This document shows positions 7,927-15,871 of a stretch of DNA of 62,568 nucleotides, one piece after another. The stretch's first letter is position 1. Every line of letters begins with the position of its first letter. Source of the stretch: Nitrospirota bacterium (GTDB lineage Bacteria > Nitrospirota > Nitrospiria > SBBL01 > JAADHI01); NCBI GenBank assembly GCA_029261165.1, contig JAJDBV010000001.1, positions 1 to 62,568 of the forward strand. The letters are read 5' to 3'. The notes beneath the pieces are model-generated. The model worked only from the letters and a program-made list of their open reading frames with translations. It was not told the origin of the DNA and did no database searches. A program made the translations under genes and the position numbers.

Positions 7927-7984
7927 CCTCAAATATCACTTGAGACAGATCCGCCTAGACCGTCTCCTGGCGCGACAAAGATAA
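7850..7984 (+). CDS. 44-residue basic small protein
   Basis: This frame has a strong ribosome site (GAAGGAGGAACTTACA-ATG) and encodes a compact basic peptide ending in YHLRQIRLDRLLARQR, which could form an amphipathic helix. No known family is seen. Similar tiny basic proteins with good ribosome sites lie at 8476 and 9315, all before the ribonucleotide reductase gene. Function is unknown. Confidence 0.45.
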   Translation: MKTRTRFQGAKSQRIGSQDLSDVGYDLKYHLRQIRLDRLLARQR

Positions 7985-8051
7985 AACCAGATCAGTCTGG
8001 TTCATACCCATCTATCCAACAAATAAACCCATCAAAATAAGGAGGATCCAC

Positions 8052-8366
8052 ATGTTCAGAAAGACCTATGCACTGACCCTTTCAAGCGTATTTGTCACCT
8101 CCGCCCTCGCGTTTTTATTCGCCACAGCACTGTTCCTGGCTGTCGGCGTGGGGCATGTCATTGAACATCCGATCGGAACAATTAACAACCTGCTGGTCGC
8201 ACTCTTCATGATCGGCATCACGAGTCTGCTTCTTACAGGGGCTTACCGCTTTTCGCGATCTCTCATCGATCAGGATGAAGGGGTGTGTTTAGAAAAACGG
8301 GGAACGAAATCAAGCGGCGGGAAAGTCGTTCAAATAAAAAGGGACCAATCAGCTGTAACTGATTGA
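8052..8366 (+). CDS. Small inner-membrane protein, two TM segments
   Basis: This 104-residue protein has two hydrophobic segments (about residues 9-33, LSSVFVTSALAFLFATALF, and 45-67, LLVALFMIGITSLLLTGAY) and a polar, Lys-rich C-terminal tail. A strong ribosome site (AAGGAGGATCCAC-ATG) supports the start. No family or catalytic motif is recognised. It stands in the run of small genes before nrdJ and is followed by a hairpin at 8380-8433. Confidence 0.7.
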   Translation: MFRKTYALTLSSVFVTSALAFLFATALFLAVGVGHVIEHPIGTINNLLVALFMIGITSLLLTGAYRFSRSLIDQDEGVCLEKRGTKSSGGKVVQIKRDQSAVTD

Positions 8367-8379
8367 CCCCCTTAAGTGC

Positions 8380-8433
8380 AGGCCTCCATTCGAAGACCAT
8401 AACTTCAAATATCAGTCTATTGAATGGGGGCCT
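8380..8433 (+). terminator. Hairpin after the small membrane protein gene
   Basis: AGGCCTCCATTC (8380-8391) pairs with GAATGGGGGCCT (8422-8433), with one G-U type mismatch and a 30-base loop, followed by a short T-rich stretch. It is terminator-like but weaker than others in the block because of the large loop. Confidence 0.45.
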
Positions 8434-8475
8434 TCTTGTCAATAACAAATCATCAGACAGAAGGAGAATAAAAAA

Positions 8476-8640
8476 ATGAAAAATCAAAGCCGTGGTGGAA
8501 AGTTTCTGAATCAATGGCAGGGTGAAGGCCCCCGTGGAAGAGATTCCTCACCCTTGTATTTTCAAAAAGGACAAATACTCCAAGACCGCCGTCTCGTCTA
8601 CACACTTGATCCAGACGGCGCCAGGGTCTGGTCCTTCTAG
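8476..8640 (+). CDS. 54-residue small protein, unknown
   Basis: The ATG follows AAGGAGAATAAAAA. The product is Arg- and Gly-rich at the start (NQSRGGKFLNQW) and ends QDRRLVYTLDPDGARVWSF. No family is seen. The 58-base gap to the next gene contains another ribosome site, so the two may be co-transcribed. Confidence rests on the ribosome site and position only. Confidence 0.45.
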   Translation: MKNQSRGGKFLNQWQGEGPRGRDSSPLYFQKGQILQDRRLVYTLDPDGARVWSF

Positions 8641-8698
8641 AAAAAGACCTCTGAAACAAACCCAATATCAATTCAATCCATTTGAAAAGGAGAATGTC

Positions 8699-9160
8699 AT
8701 GAGGGTGATAAATCATCGTCAAAAGAAGCAGCAATCAGATCGTCCTTTCAGAAACAGCGCCTTTGAGATCGTTCACGCCCCTGCACCTAAAAGATCGCGG
8801 GGAGACCGGTATCTGGCATGGCGAATCTCAGCCAAGTCCTATGTCAAAAGGTTCGGGCTGAAATTCAGAGAAGCAGACCGGATCTCTTATTTCATCTATC
8901 TGGTGAATGGTGAAGAAGACCGCACCTTTCTCAGGATGATGGAAGCATGGGTGCAGGAGGTTGCACTTCCAAATGGCACGGCACGAGAGGCGATCGATGC
9001 CATTGCCATCCTCTCCGTTTGCCGGATCGATCAAGAAAAGATCCGGACATGCAGAACCGTCAGAAGGGAGATTATTCGCTACGTACGAACCAAATATCAA
9101 TATGCGGAAACGTCTCATTTCAACGATGAGGCACGCATCAAAGTACACGCCGTCCGGTAA
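8699..9160 (+). CDS. Conserved-looking 153-residue protein, unknown function
   Basis: The start is the ATG at 8699 after AAAAGGAGAATGTC; a longer frame from 8522 overlaps the previous gene and is not preferred. The product is basic and helical, with no Cys cluster or membrane segment (YLAWRISAKSYVKRFGLKF, then ICRIDQEKI-like segments). It might bind nucleic acid, but no family is recognised. A very strong terminator follows 10 bases after its stop, closing the transcription unit before nrdJ. Confidence 0.6.
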   Translation: MRVINHRQKKQQSDRPFRNSAFEIVHAPAPKRSRGDRYLAWRISAKSYVKRFGLKFREADRISYFIYLVNGEEDRTFLRMMEAWVQEVALPNGTAREAIDAIAILSVCRIDQEKIRTCRTVRREIIRYVRTKYQYAETSHFNDEARIKVHAVR

Positions 9161-9170
9161 CCTTGCATCT

Positions 9171-9207
9171 GATAAGAGAGGAGGTCTCTCCGGCCTCCTC
9201 TCTTATC
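9171..9207 (+). terminator. Strong hairpin terminator
   Basis: The arms GATAAGAGAGGAGG and CCTCCTCTCTTATC are perfect over 14 bp with a 9-base loop, followed by CTCTTCT. It separates the 153-residue gene from the ribonucleotide reductase unit. The tail is T-rich but not a pure T run, and the symmetric stem could act in both directions. Confidence 0.7.
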
Positions 9208-9314
9208 TCTTCTACCCCTTCCATTACCAAGTATCTTGAGTTTGCAGAACCAAGACCCATGATGTTGCTCGATAAAACATTCGGAAATATCTGAAAGTGA
9301 AGGAGATCAATGAA

Positions 9315-9461
9315 ATGCCGTTAAGAAACCGTTTTGCAAATGCCTTATTGAAACCTCTGAAACCGATGCTGTCAAAGAGATCTTCAGAGGACGGAAAAAA
9401 CAAGAAAAGGAAAAGTGTCGCGTTTATACGTCACTTCTTTCAACGGAAAAACTGGTATTAG
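9315..9461 (+). CDS. 48-residue highly basic small protein
   Basis: The ATG follows GAAGGAGATCAATGAA. The product is very rich in Lys and Arg (KPMLSKRSSEDGKNKKRK), so it may bind nucleic acid. It ends 62 bases before nrdJ and would lie in its transcript. No family is recognised. Confidence 0.4.
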   Translation: MPLRNRFANALLKPLKPMLSKRSSEDGKNKKRKSVAFIRHFFQRKNWY

Positions 9462-9523
9462 AAGGAGAGAGAAATCCATGGATGGGAAAGTAAGAAAAAC
9501 CCGATACACAAAGGAGCATAGAG

Positions 9524-11743
9524 ATGAATAAAACACAGGAGTCCCTCGTTTCAGAAAATGCCCTCCGTGTCTTGAAAAAACGGTACCTGCAAAAAGACCC
9601 TGAAGGCAAGGTCGTCGAAAGCCCGGAAGCAATGTTTCAGAGGGTGGCGGAGAATATCGCAAAGGCCGATCTGATCTATGATAGCAACGCGGATTTGGCA
9701 GCGACAAGCACTGACTTTTTCCAACTCATGTCCGGCCTGAAATTCCTTCCCAATTCACCGACGCTGATGAATGCCGGGAGAGAGCTCCAGCAGCTTTCAG
9801 CCTGTTTTGTCCTCCCTGTGGGAGACTCCATTAAAGAGATCTTCGAGACGATCAAACAGACCGCCATCATTCACCAGACGGGCGGCGGAACAGGATTCTC
9901 ATTCTCCGGAATCCGTCCAAAAGGAGACCGGGTCCGCACAACTGGTGGCATCGCTTCAGGACCTATTTCCTTCATGAGAGTCTTCAACCACGCAACAGAG
10001 GCGATCAAGCAGGGTGGAACTCGCCGCGGTGCCAACATGGGGATCTTATCGGTCCACCACCCGGACATCCTTGCGTTTATCCGCTGCAAGGAGGACACAT
10101 CGGAGATCACAAACTTCAATCTCTCCGTGGCGATCACTGATGCTTTCATGAATGCCTATAAAAAGAATCAGGACTATGATCTGATCAATCCCCGGACGGG
10201 AACAGCCGTACAAAGTCTCTCCGCCAGAGCGGTCATGGATGAAATCGCAAAACAGGCCCATAAGACCGGAGAGCCGGGTCTCTTCTTCATCGACCGGGCG
10301 AATGAAGGCAATGCGACACCGCAGATCGGCATGATCGAAGCGACGAACCCCTGCGGAGAACAACCCCTTCTCCCCTACGAGAGCTGCAACCTCGGAAGCA
10401 TCAATCTGGAGAAGCACCTCAGCATCAAGAATGGGAAATATCGGATCGACTGGCCGGCGCTGGAAAAAAGCATCCGGACAGCCGTGCATTTTCTCGACAA
10501 TGTCATCGACATGAACCATTACCCGATCGAAAAGATTGAAGAGATCACAAAAGGGAACCGAAAAATCGGGCTCGGGGTCATGGGATTCGCCCGGATGCTT
10601 TTTAAACTCAAAATCCCCTACAACTCTGAAAAGGGGATTGAAACAGCAAAAGAGGTGATGGGGTTCATCCACCGGACCGCCTATGACGCATCTGCCCGAT
10701 TGGCCAGTCAACGGGGCGTCTATCCAAACTGGATCGGCTCTCTCCATGAAAAGCAAAACCAAAGGGTCCGCAATGCCACGCTCACAACGATTGCGCCGAC
10801 CGGGACCCTCTCGATGATCGCCGACACCTCGGGGGGATGCGAACCGGAATACTCGCTCATCTGGCACAAGAACGTCATGGACGGCGAGCATCTGCCCTAT
10901 GTGCTTGAGCATTTCATCGAGATTGCCGAATGGGAAGGATTCTGGACGGAGGATCTCTTGGAGAAAATCACTAAAAACAAGGGATCGGTTTGCGGCATCG
11001 ACCAGGTTCCGGAACTTTGGCAAAAGATATTCGTGACGGCCCATGACATCGATTATAAGTCACACGTCCGGATGCAGGCGGCCTTTCAGGAGGACTCCGA
11101 CTCCGCCGTCTCCAAAACCATCAACCTTCCATCGACCGCAACCATTCAAGAGGTCAAAGAAGCCTACTTCCTGGCTTACCTTCTGGGCTGCAAAGGAATC
11201 ACGGTCTATCGGGACGGCGCACGGGCGGATCAAGTCTTAAATGCCGGGACCAACAAGGAACCCGAAAGCGAAAAAAGCAATGAAGCACAAACCCTGCCCG
11301 ATCTGATTCCGGAATTACGGATCAAGGTCAAAACAAAACGGGGCAACTCCTATGTCCATGTCGGATTCCTGACCCAGGAAGAAGGGCTCTCGCAAATCCT
11401 TGCAACACTGCGGGAACAAGGCCGTGTCCGGGAACTCTTTCTCTCCCCCTCTCCCCATGTGAAAAACCGGGAACTGCTCGACATGGTCTGCCGCCTCGGA
11501 AGCAAGCTGCTTCGCACCGGCGCACCGATCGAAGAGGTCTTGGAGCAACTGATTAAATCGAATGATCAATTCGGAGAGATGACATCAGACGCCTTCGCCC
11601 TGGTCAAAGGCCTTACAACCGTAAGCTCCCAGATCACAGGCGGGACAAGTATGAAGCTGCCCTGCCCGGAATGCGGAAGCACCCCTCTTCGCATGCAGGA
11701 AGGCTGTTTTTCTTGTACACGATGCGCCTGGAGCCGGTGTTGA
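9524..11743 (+). CDS. nrdJ: Adenosylcobalamin-dependent ribonucleotide reductase (class II)
   Basis: This class II reductase reduces ribonucleotides to deoxyribonucleotides using coenzyme B12. The 739 residues hold the N-terminal half with FLPNSPTLMNAG and the redox Cys in LSACFVLP (about residue 93). The barrel motif NPCGEQPLLPYESCNLGS (about 273-290) carries the catalytic Asn, Cys and Glu. A TSCPD-like region (about 600-690) and a C-terminal Cys cluster (CPECG, CFSCTRCAWSRC) follow, the latter able to shuttle reducing power or bind zinc. No separate small subunit or activase is present, as expected for class II. Carriage within a plasmid-like block suggests a supply of dNTPs for element replication, as in large phages (inferred). 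Confidence 0.93.
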   Translation: MNKTQESLVSENALRVLKKRYLQKDPEGKVVESPEAMFQRVAENIAKADLIYDSNADLAATSTDFFQLMSGLKFLPNSPTLMNAGRELQQLSACFVLPVGDSIKEIFETIKQTAIIHQTGGGTGFSFSGIRPKGDRVRTTGGIASGPISFMRVFNHATEAIKQGGTRRGANMGILSVHHPDILAFIRCKEDTSEITNFNLSVAITDAFMNAYKKNQDYDLINPRTGTAVQSLSARAVMDEIAKQAHKTGEPGLFFIDRANEGNATPQIGMIEATNPCGEQPLLPYESCNLGSINLEKHLSIKNGKYRIDWPALEKSIRTAVHFLDNVIDMNHYPIEKIEEITKGNRKIGLGVMGFARMLFKLKIPYNSEKGIETAKEVMGFIHRTAYDASARLASQRGVYPNWIGSLHEKQNQRVRNATLTTIAPTGTLSMIADTSGGCEPEYSLIWHKNVMDGEHLPYVLEHFIEIAEWEGFWTEDLLEKITKNKGSVCGIDQVPELWQKIFVTAHDIDYKSHVRMQAAFQEDSDSAVSKTINLPSTATIQEVKEAYFLAYLLGCKGITVYRDGARADQVLNAGTNKEPESEKSNEAQTLPDLIPELRIKVKTKRGNSYVHVGFLTQEEGLSQILATLREQGRVRELFLSPSPHVKNRELLDMVCRLGSKLLRTGAPIEEVLEQLIKSNDQFGEMTSDAFALVKGLTTVSSQITGGTSMKLPCPECGSTPLRMQEGCFSCTRCAWSRC

Positions 11744-11767
11744 AACAATTGACAGGAGAACAATAAA

Positions 11768-12079
11768 ATGGATGAAAGGAAGCAGAAAGAAGAGATCCAA
11801 TCGGTCTCGATCATTAAAATAAAGATGGTCAAAGAGGGATCAATTCCCTATGGAGAGGAACAGATCATCAATTGCCGTGTCGCGGCGAAGATCGCACGAT
11901 CCTTCCTGGGCGATACAGACCGTGAACATTTTCTGGTTCTGATCCTGGACCAGAAAAACCGGGTCAACGGCATCAACCTCGTCGCCACCGGCAGCCTGTC
12001 CGGAGTGAGCTTTCATCCTAGAGAAGTATTCAAGCCTGCGATCCTTGGCAATGCCGCGCGAATCATTGTGATACATAAT
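11768..12079 (+). pseudogene. RadC-like JAMM protein, 5' part (split by RIT element)
   Basis: The first 104 residues of a RadC-family protein (SIPYGEEQIINCRVAA, then REHFLVLILDQKNRV, then LVATGSLSGV) end at I-H-N of the metal-binding HNH. The matching remainder (HVSGDIQPSQED) lies at 15596-15745 and joins exactly in frame. The gene was thus whole before the recombinase-trio element entered between Asn104 and His105. As it stands, translation runs on into the element and stops at 12118 after 12 foreign residues, so the JAMM site is lost. It starts 24 bases after nrdJ with a fair ribosome site (GACAGGAGAACAATAAA). Confidence 0.88.
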
Positions 12080-12099
12080 TTATGTGAAGCTCAACATAA

Positions 12100-12132
12100 A
12101 TTGTGTTATGTGGAGTAGCGGGTTATGTGGTG
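12100..12132 (+). repeat. RIT left terminal inverted repeat, 33 bp
   Basis: It is identical to the reverse complement of 15563-15595. It contains two copies of GTTATGTGG separated by eight bases, probably recombinase binding sites. Outside it lies a 20-base near-palindrome (12080-12099) with a further TTATGTG. Confidence 0.92.
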
Positions 12133-12163
12133 TTGTTCCGGCAGTAACCAGTAAAAGCATAGG

Positions 12164-12192
12164 AAGTACGGGAGAATCGGTCTCCCGTACTT
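12164..12192. repeat. Hairpin at the 3' end of the recombinase operon
   Basis: AAGTACGGGAGA (12164-12175) and TCTCCCGTACTT (12181-12192) form a perfect 12-bp stem with a 5-base loop just beyond the ritC stop. It has no T run on either side. It may end or protect the recombinase mRNA, or be part of the element end structure. Confidence 0.6.
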
Positions 12193-12200
12193 CACATAAC
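12188..12200 (-). repeat. RIT inner inverted repeat, left copy
   Basis: TACTTCACATAAC is the exact inverse of GTTATGTGAAGTA at 15495-15507. It shares GTTATGTG with the terminal repeats, giving each end a third recombinase-site candidate. It overlaps the last base of ritC. Confidence 0.7.
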
Positions 12201-13210
12201 TACAGCCTTGATAGCCAAACCAAAATGTCCGGATTTCGTTGCCAGGATGGGCCGTTCTTCCCAGATTTTGGGAGTACCTTCTCACAGGACTGAAGCGTTT
12301 TCCGTTTCATCTCCAGATCCAATTCGACATATCGATGCGTGGTCTCAATGGAGGAGTGTCCCATCCAGGATCGGATCATGTTCAGGTCTACCCCTGACTG
12401 TAGCAGATGCATGGCCGTGGTGTGACGGAAGGTGTGAGGGCTGATCTTCCGAGTGAGCAGCGCCGGCGCTGACTTGGCAGCAGCAGCGACGCAATGGCGA
12501 ATAATGTCGCCCAGTCCAAAACGAGTGAGCCGTTCTCCACGGGCGTTTTTAAAAAGTGGCACCCGATCCGACAACCTCACGCCTCGCTCTCCCAAATAGG
12601 TCTTTATTGAACTGATCGTCTCCGGCCATAGCGGACAGGTCCGCTCTTTATTCCCTTTGCCGTAGATGCGGACCAAATGCGGACGGCTGAAGCGAACGTG
12701 ATGGACGTCCAGATCAACCAACTCCTGGGCGCGGGCCCCACTGTTATACAACAGTCTCAAGATGGCATCATCCCGCCGGGCCCGAGTTTTGTGAGGATCG
12801 ATGTGACGAAACAGGCAGGCCACCTCCTCCCGTTCTAAATATTCCTCGACCGGATGCGCCTGGCGCTTGAAGGGCACGCCAAGCACTGCTTGGGCCATGG
12901 CTAAGAAACGGGGATCCGACGCTGCCAAGTAGCGAAAGAAGGCATGAAGGGCCGCCAAACGGGCATTTCGAGTGCGGACTGTGTTGTGCCGGGTCCGATC
13001 CAGATGGATCAGAAACCTTCGGACGATCTTTGCAGAGAGATCCTCCAAGGTAAGATCCAGGCAGGATTTACGGTAATGCACCGAGGCAAATTCAAGGAAC
13101 AGTTTCATCGTGTCGCGGTATGCAAGCACCGTATGGGTGCTTAGGCCTCGCTCGGTGACTAGATGTTGCTCAAAGAAGTTTTGCACCGGCTTAGTGATAT
13201 TATGAGCCAT
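12200..13210 (-). CDS. ritC: RIT tyrosine recombinase C
   Basis: This 336-residue tyrosine recombinase is the third of the trio. An N-terminal SAM-like core-binding domain (residues about 5-100) precedes the catalytic domain. That domain carries Arg in YNSGARAQELVDL, the box-II pattern HTFRHTTAMHLL (H-x-x-R), GHSSIETTHRY with a catalytic Tyr, and a Lys in YGKGNKERTCPL. The start is the ATG at 13210, with AAAGGAGG five bases upstream; an upstream ATG at 13333 lies inside ritB. It overlaps the ritB end by 11 bp, which points to coupled translation. In RIT elements all three recombinases are thought to act together on the element ends. Confidence 0.9.
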   Translation of the reverse strand: MAHNITKPVQNFFEQHLVTERGLSTHTVLAYRDTMKLFLEFASVHYRKSCLDLTLEDLSAKIVRRFLIHLDRTRHNTVRTRNARLAALHAFFRYLAASDPRFLAMAQAVLGVPFKRQAHPVEEYLEREEVACLFRHIDPHKTRARRDDAILRLLYNSGARAQELVDLDVHHVRFSRPHLVRIYGKGNKERTCPLWPETISSIKTYLGERGVRLSDRVPLFKNARGERLTRFGLGDIIRHCVAAAAKSAPALLTRKISPHTFRHTTAMHLLQSGVDLNMIRSWMGHSSIETTHRYVELDLEMKRKTLQSCEKVLPKSGKNGPSWQRNPDILVWLSRL

Positions 13211-14186
13211 GAGGATCCTCCTTTCCGGAGAGCGGGATGGCGCTGTACTGGTGAAAGCGCTTGCCCGCTTCCTCGAGCAGTTCGGCCGTGGCCTGCAGAT
13301 AGACTTCCGTGCAGACCACTGAGGTGTGCCCAAGATAGGTTGTCAGAAGGGGCAACTTGACCGAAAGGTCCGCCCCCTCTTTGTACCAGGCGGCGAGTCT
13401 TTGCACTGCAAAAGTATGGCGGAAATCGTGCATCCGCGGCCCTCGTTCCCCCACGGGACCACGAAAGCCCAGGTTGCGCACGATTCCCAGAAAAAGCTCA
13501 CATACCCGCCCCGGTCCGTATGTGCGCCCCGTCGGACTAACGAACACGGGAGCGGCAGGGTTTATTGAAAAACCAGCGTCCTGGCGCTCGCGTAGAAAAC
13601 TCGATAGGGCCTTTGAGGTCGAGACAGAGATCGGCACATCCCGAGATTTTTTGAACTTGGTCTCCCTAACGTGAAGCACATGATTCTCTAAATCGACATC
13701 GGCCAAAGTCAGCTTGCGTGCCTCTCCGACACGCAGCCCCGTGGCGTAGAGCAGACCTAGCAGGGTCGCCATCACGGCAGGATGCAAAGAGTTGGGCGGT
13801 CCGCTGATCTGCCGGGCAGCAACCAATATGGCCTGTACCTGCTCGAGGGTGTATATGTAAGGAGCCGGTCGGATTCTCTTTGGCAAGAAGCTTTGATGGA
13901 GCAGGTAAGTGCGCGGATCGAAGTGGTTCAAATAGAGGCAGAACTGCCGAAACAGACACATTCGGTTAATCCGGGATCCTACGCTCAAGGGTTCGATTTC
14001 TTTAACCCACTGCACCACCACCCGCCGCGTGATAGGCTGACCGGGCTTGAGCGTTTTGCTCAGGAACCGATCAATGCAGCGGAACAGCGTGTAATCCGAC
14101 TTTATACACCGGCCCAGGGCGTGGCGCATCTCAAAAAAGGCGGAAAGCCGCTCCGCCAGAGGACTGCGAAAGAGACAAGTACTCAT
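13200..14186 (-). CDS. ritB: RIT tyrosine recombinase B
   Basis: This 328-residue second recombinase of the trio has its ATG overlapping the ritA stop as ATGA, so it is translationally coupled. The catalytic domain shows Arg in YATGLRVGEARKL, MHDFRHTFAVQRL (H-x-x-R), and LGHTSVVCTEVYLQA with the candidate nucleophile Tyr. A Lys candidate lies in the FKKSRDVPIS strand. Length and order match the middle gene of known trios. An upstream ATG at 14270 would place 28 residues inside ritA and is not preferred. Confidence 0.9.
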   Translation of the reverse strand: MSTCLFRSPLAERLSAFFEMRHALGRCIKSDYTLFRCIDRFLSKTLKPGQPITRRVVVQWVKEIEPLSVGSRINRMCLFRQFCLYLNHFDPRTYLLHQSFLPKRIRPAPYIYTLEQVQAILVAARQISGPPNSLHPAVMATLLGLLYATGLRVGEARKLTLADVDLENHVLHVRETKFKKSRDVPISVSTSKALSSFLRERQDAGFSINPAAPVFVSPTGRTYGPGRVCELFLGIVRNLGFRGPVGERGPRMHDFRHTFAVQRLAAWYKEGADLSVKLPLLTTYLGHTSVVCTEVYLQATAELLEEAGKRFHQYSAIPLSGKEDPHGS

Positions 14187-15439
14187 GACGTCCCTCCCGG
14201 CCAAGGCATGGCCACCTGTCGAAGGGCTTTGAGATCCGCTTTGGCATAAATGAAGGTCGTATCCAGACATCGGTGGCCCAGCACATCGGCGATGGCCTTC
14301 ATCGGAACATCCTGCGCCAAGGCGCGGATCGCCCAGGAATGCCGAAGGGTACTGGTACCGCCACGTGCTACTTTAATGTGCGCCTGATCCAGATATTGTC
14401 GGACGATATGGCTGAGGGCCAAGCCACTTAAAGGTTTGAATGGGCCTCGAGTCGAGAGAAACACCTCTCGGTAAGGACGGTCTGGACGATGGCGTAAGTA
14501 GGCCACGATCGCCTCACCCACGGCTTCGAGCAAGGGGAGCAGAACTTCTTTCCCGCCTTTTTTTGCCCGGATCCGGATAGTTGACCGATGCCAACAAAGA
14601 TCCTCCAGTAGAAGCTCGGCAACCAATTTCCCGCGAATACCATAGGCCATTAATAAGAGCACGATCGCGTAATCCCGGCAGCCTATCGGTGTATCTTTCG
14701 GAATGACATCAAGCATGCGCTGTAAATCAGAATCCTCCACCCCCCGGGGGACGCTCGTCATGCGATAGGAGGGAACCGATGGGATCACGCCAGAAAGGTC
14801 GAGGGCTGTATAGTGCTTACGGGCGCAGAACTGGAGAAACCCGCGTAAGGCACTGGCGAGTCGCTGAAGACTGCTCTGGCTCTCCGATAGATGGCGTTTA
14901 ATGTATGCTTCGATCTCATCGGCCCGCAGGGACTTCATCTCACGTGGTTCCGCCTTGTCACCTAGATCTTCTAGAAACAGCGAAAGTTGTCCACGCAAGT
15001 TCCGAATCGTCTTCACTGACCTCTCGCAATCCTCGCGCAGATACTTCAAATAAGGCTCCAGCATCCAGCTGTATCGCGTCATCGGCGGATTGGAGGGTGC
15101 TGGTGGAAACGCGCCAATACCCACCATGTAGGCGGATAGATGCTTCACTGAGCAGCGGGCTCCGAGCCTTGCGAGTTGCCGGCTGAAGTTGGGCAACTTC
15201 GGCAGATAGACATTTAAAAACGATTCAATGAGGGAGGGGGTTACCCTCTGGCAGGTGGTGATCCCCTGATCAATGAGGTAAGTATTGAGCAGACAACACC
15301 GTCCAAGAATTGTTTTTACGTATATACGGGCATACCCGTTTTCTTTCAGATGAGCGGCAAATTCGTCGAAGTAGGGTCCGATAGGACCCCGACGAAAGTC
15401 AACCAAAGACCGTCGTTCTTTGTAATAATATTCAAGCAT
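14183..15439 (-). CDS. ritA: RIT tyrosine recombinase A
   Basis: The first and longest recombinase of the trio (418 residues) starts at ATG 15439 behind AAAGGAG. It has an extended N-terminal part (about 100 residues more than B and C), then a core-binding domain and a catalytic domain. The latter carries YGIRGKLVAELLL (Arg), RAKKGGKEVLLPL (Lys), STLRHSWAIRAL (L-R-H in place of H-x-L-R-H) and LGHRCLDTTFIY with the terminal Tyr. The His of the usual H-x-x-R box appears replaced by Ser or Thr, tolerated in some family members. The promoter should lie in 15440-15562, next to the inner repeat at 15495-15507, where recombinase binding could shut the operon down (inferred). Confidence 0.9.
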   Translation of the reverse strand: MLEYYYKERRSLVDFRRGPIGPYFDEFAAHLKENGYARIYVKTILGRCCLLNTYLIDQGITTCQRVTPSLIESFLNVYLPKLPNFSRQLARLGARCSVKHLSAYMVGIGAFPPAPSNPPMTRYSWMLEPYLKYLREDCERSVKTIRNLRGQLSLFLEDLGDKAEPREMKSLRADEIEAYIKRHLSESQSSLQRLASALRGFLQFCARKHYTALDLSGVIPSVPSYRMTSVPRGVEDSDLQRMLDVIPKDTPIGCRDYAIVLLLMAYGIRGKLVAELLLEDLCWHRSTIRIRAKKGGKEVLLPLLEAVGEAIVAYLRHRPDRPYREVFLSTRGPFKPLSGLALSHIVRQYLDQAHIKVARGGTSTLRHSWAIRALAQDVPMKAIADVLGHRCLDTTFIYAKADLKALRQVAMPWPGGTS

Positions 15440-15494
15440 GGTAACGCTCCTTTCTCCCCTCTTAGTGGAGGTAGGAACAGTCTACCAAGCTTAG

Positions 15495-15507
15495 GTTATG
15501 TGAAGTA
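15495..15507 (+). repeat. RIT inner inverted repeat, right copy
   Basis: GTTATGTGAAGTA is the exact inverse of 12188-12200. It lies upstream of the recombinase operon, 56 bp after its start codon in plus-strand order, and could serve both as a recombinase site and as an operator. Confidence 0.7.
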
Positions 15508-15562
15508 ATGAACCGCTTGGGTCAGGGATTAACGAGGTGATCCGAAGAGAAAATTCATACCG

Positions 15563-15595
15563 CACCACATAACCCGCTACTCCACATAACACAAT
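15563..15595 (-). repeat. RIT right terminal inverted repeat, 33 bp
   Basis: It is an exact inverse of 12100-12132 with two GTTATGTGG boxes. Here it abuts the radC target directly, with no extra bases, unlike the left end. Confidence 0.92.
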
Positions 15596-15745
15596 CATGT
15601 TTCTGGAGACATTCAGCCCAGTCAAGAGGATTTGAAGATGACGGAAAAGTTACGGGATGCCGGAAAGATATTGGGGATTCAGGTCTTGGATCACATTATC
15701 CTGGGGGAGGGCAAACACTTCAGTTTCGAGGAAAACAACATATAA
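15596..15745 (+). pseudogene. RadC-like JAMM protein, 3' part
   Basis: Codons from CAT at 15596 continue the interrupted radC-like frame: HVSGDIQPSQEDLKMTEKL, then VLDHIILGEGKHFSFEENNI. This supplies the second His, the Ser and the Asp of the JAMM site (HNH-x-SG, then S-x-x-D). Together with the 5' part it gives a 153-residue protein of normal RadC-like length. In this copy the fragment has no start and is presumably silent. Confidence 0.85.
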
Positions 15746-15871
15746 GAAACGTTGGAAACACATCTCTATAGAAATAAAGTACGCTATATTAGCAGGATAT
15801 AACATCTTGCTATTTAGGCGTTACTGCGTTATCCTTTTTATCAGACAGACAACCCATTCAAAGGAAAGGCT

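Larger units (their letters stand above)
12080..15595 (-). mobile_element. RIT (recombinase-in-trio) element, about 3.5 kb, inserted in radC
   Basis: Three overlapping tyrosine-recombinase genes in one leftward operon (ritA-ritB-ritC) lie between perfect 33-bp inverted repeats (12100-12132 and 15563-15595). This is the arrangement known as RIT elements, and is also reminiscent of Tn554. The edges are fixed by joining the two halves of the radC gene: ...CATAAT | CATG... is the rebuilt target. The left edge has 20 extra bases between target and repeat. An inner 13-bp inverted pair (12188-12200 and 15495-15507) repeats the TTATGTG core. No cargo gene is present. Confidence 0.92.

Noticed and set aside
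9161-9523. Cobalamin riboswitch before nrdJ
   Set aside because: No B12-box-like sequence was recognised; the region holds a terminator and a small frame.
10046-11044. Leftward 332-codon frame
   Set aside because: It is the antisense shadow of nrdJ; high GC in third positions keeps it open by chance.
12100-15595. CRISPR or integron array suggested by repeated GTTATGTGG boxes
   Set aside because: The boxes are confined to the two element ends as inverted repeats with recombinase genes between; there are no spacers and no attC-like folds.
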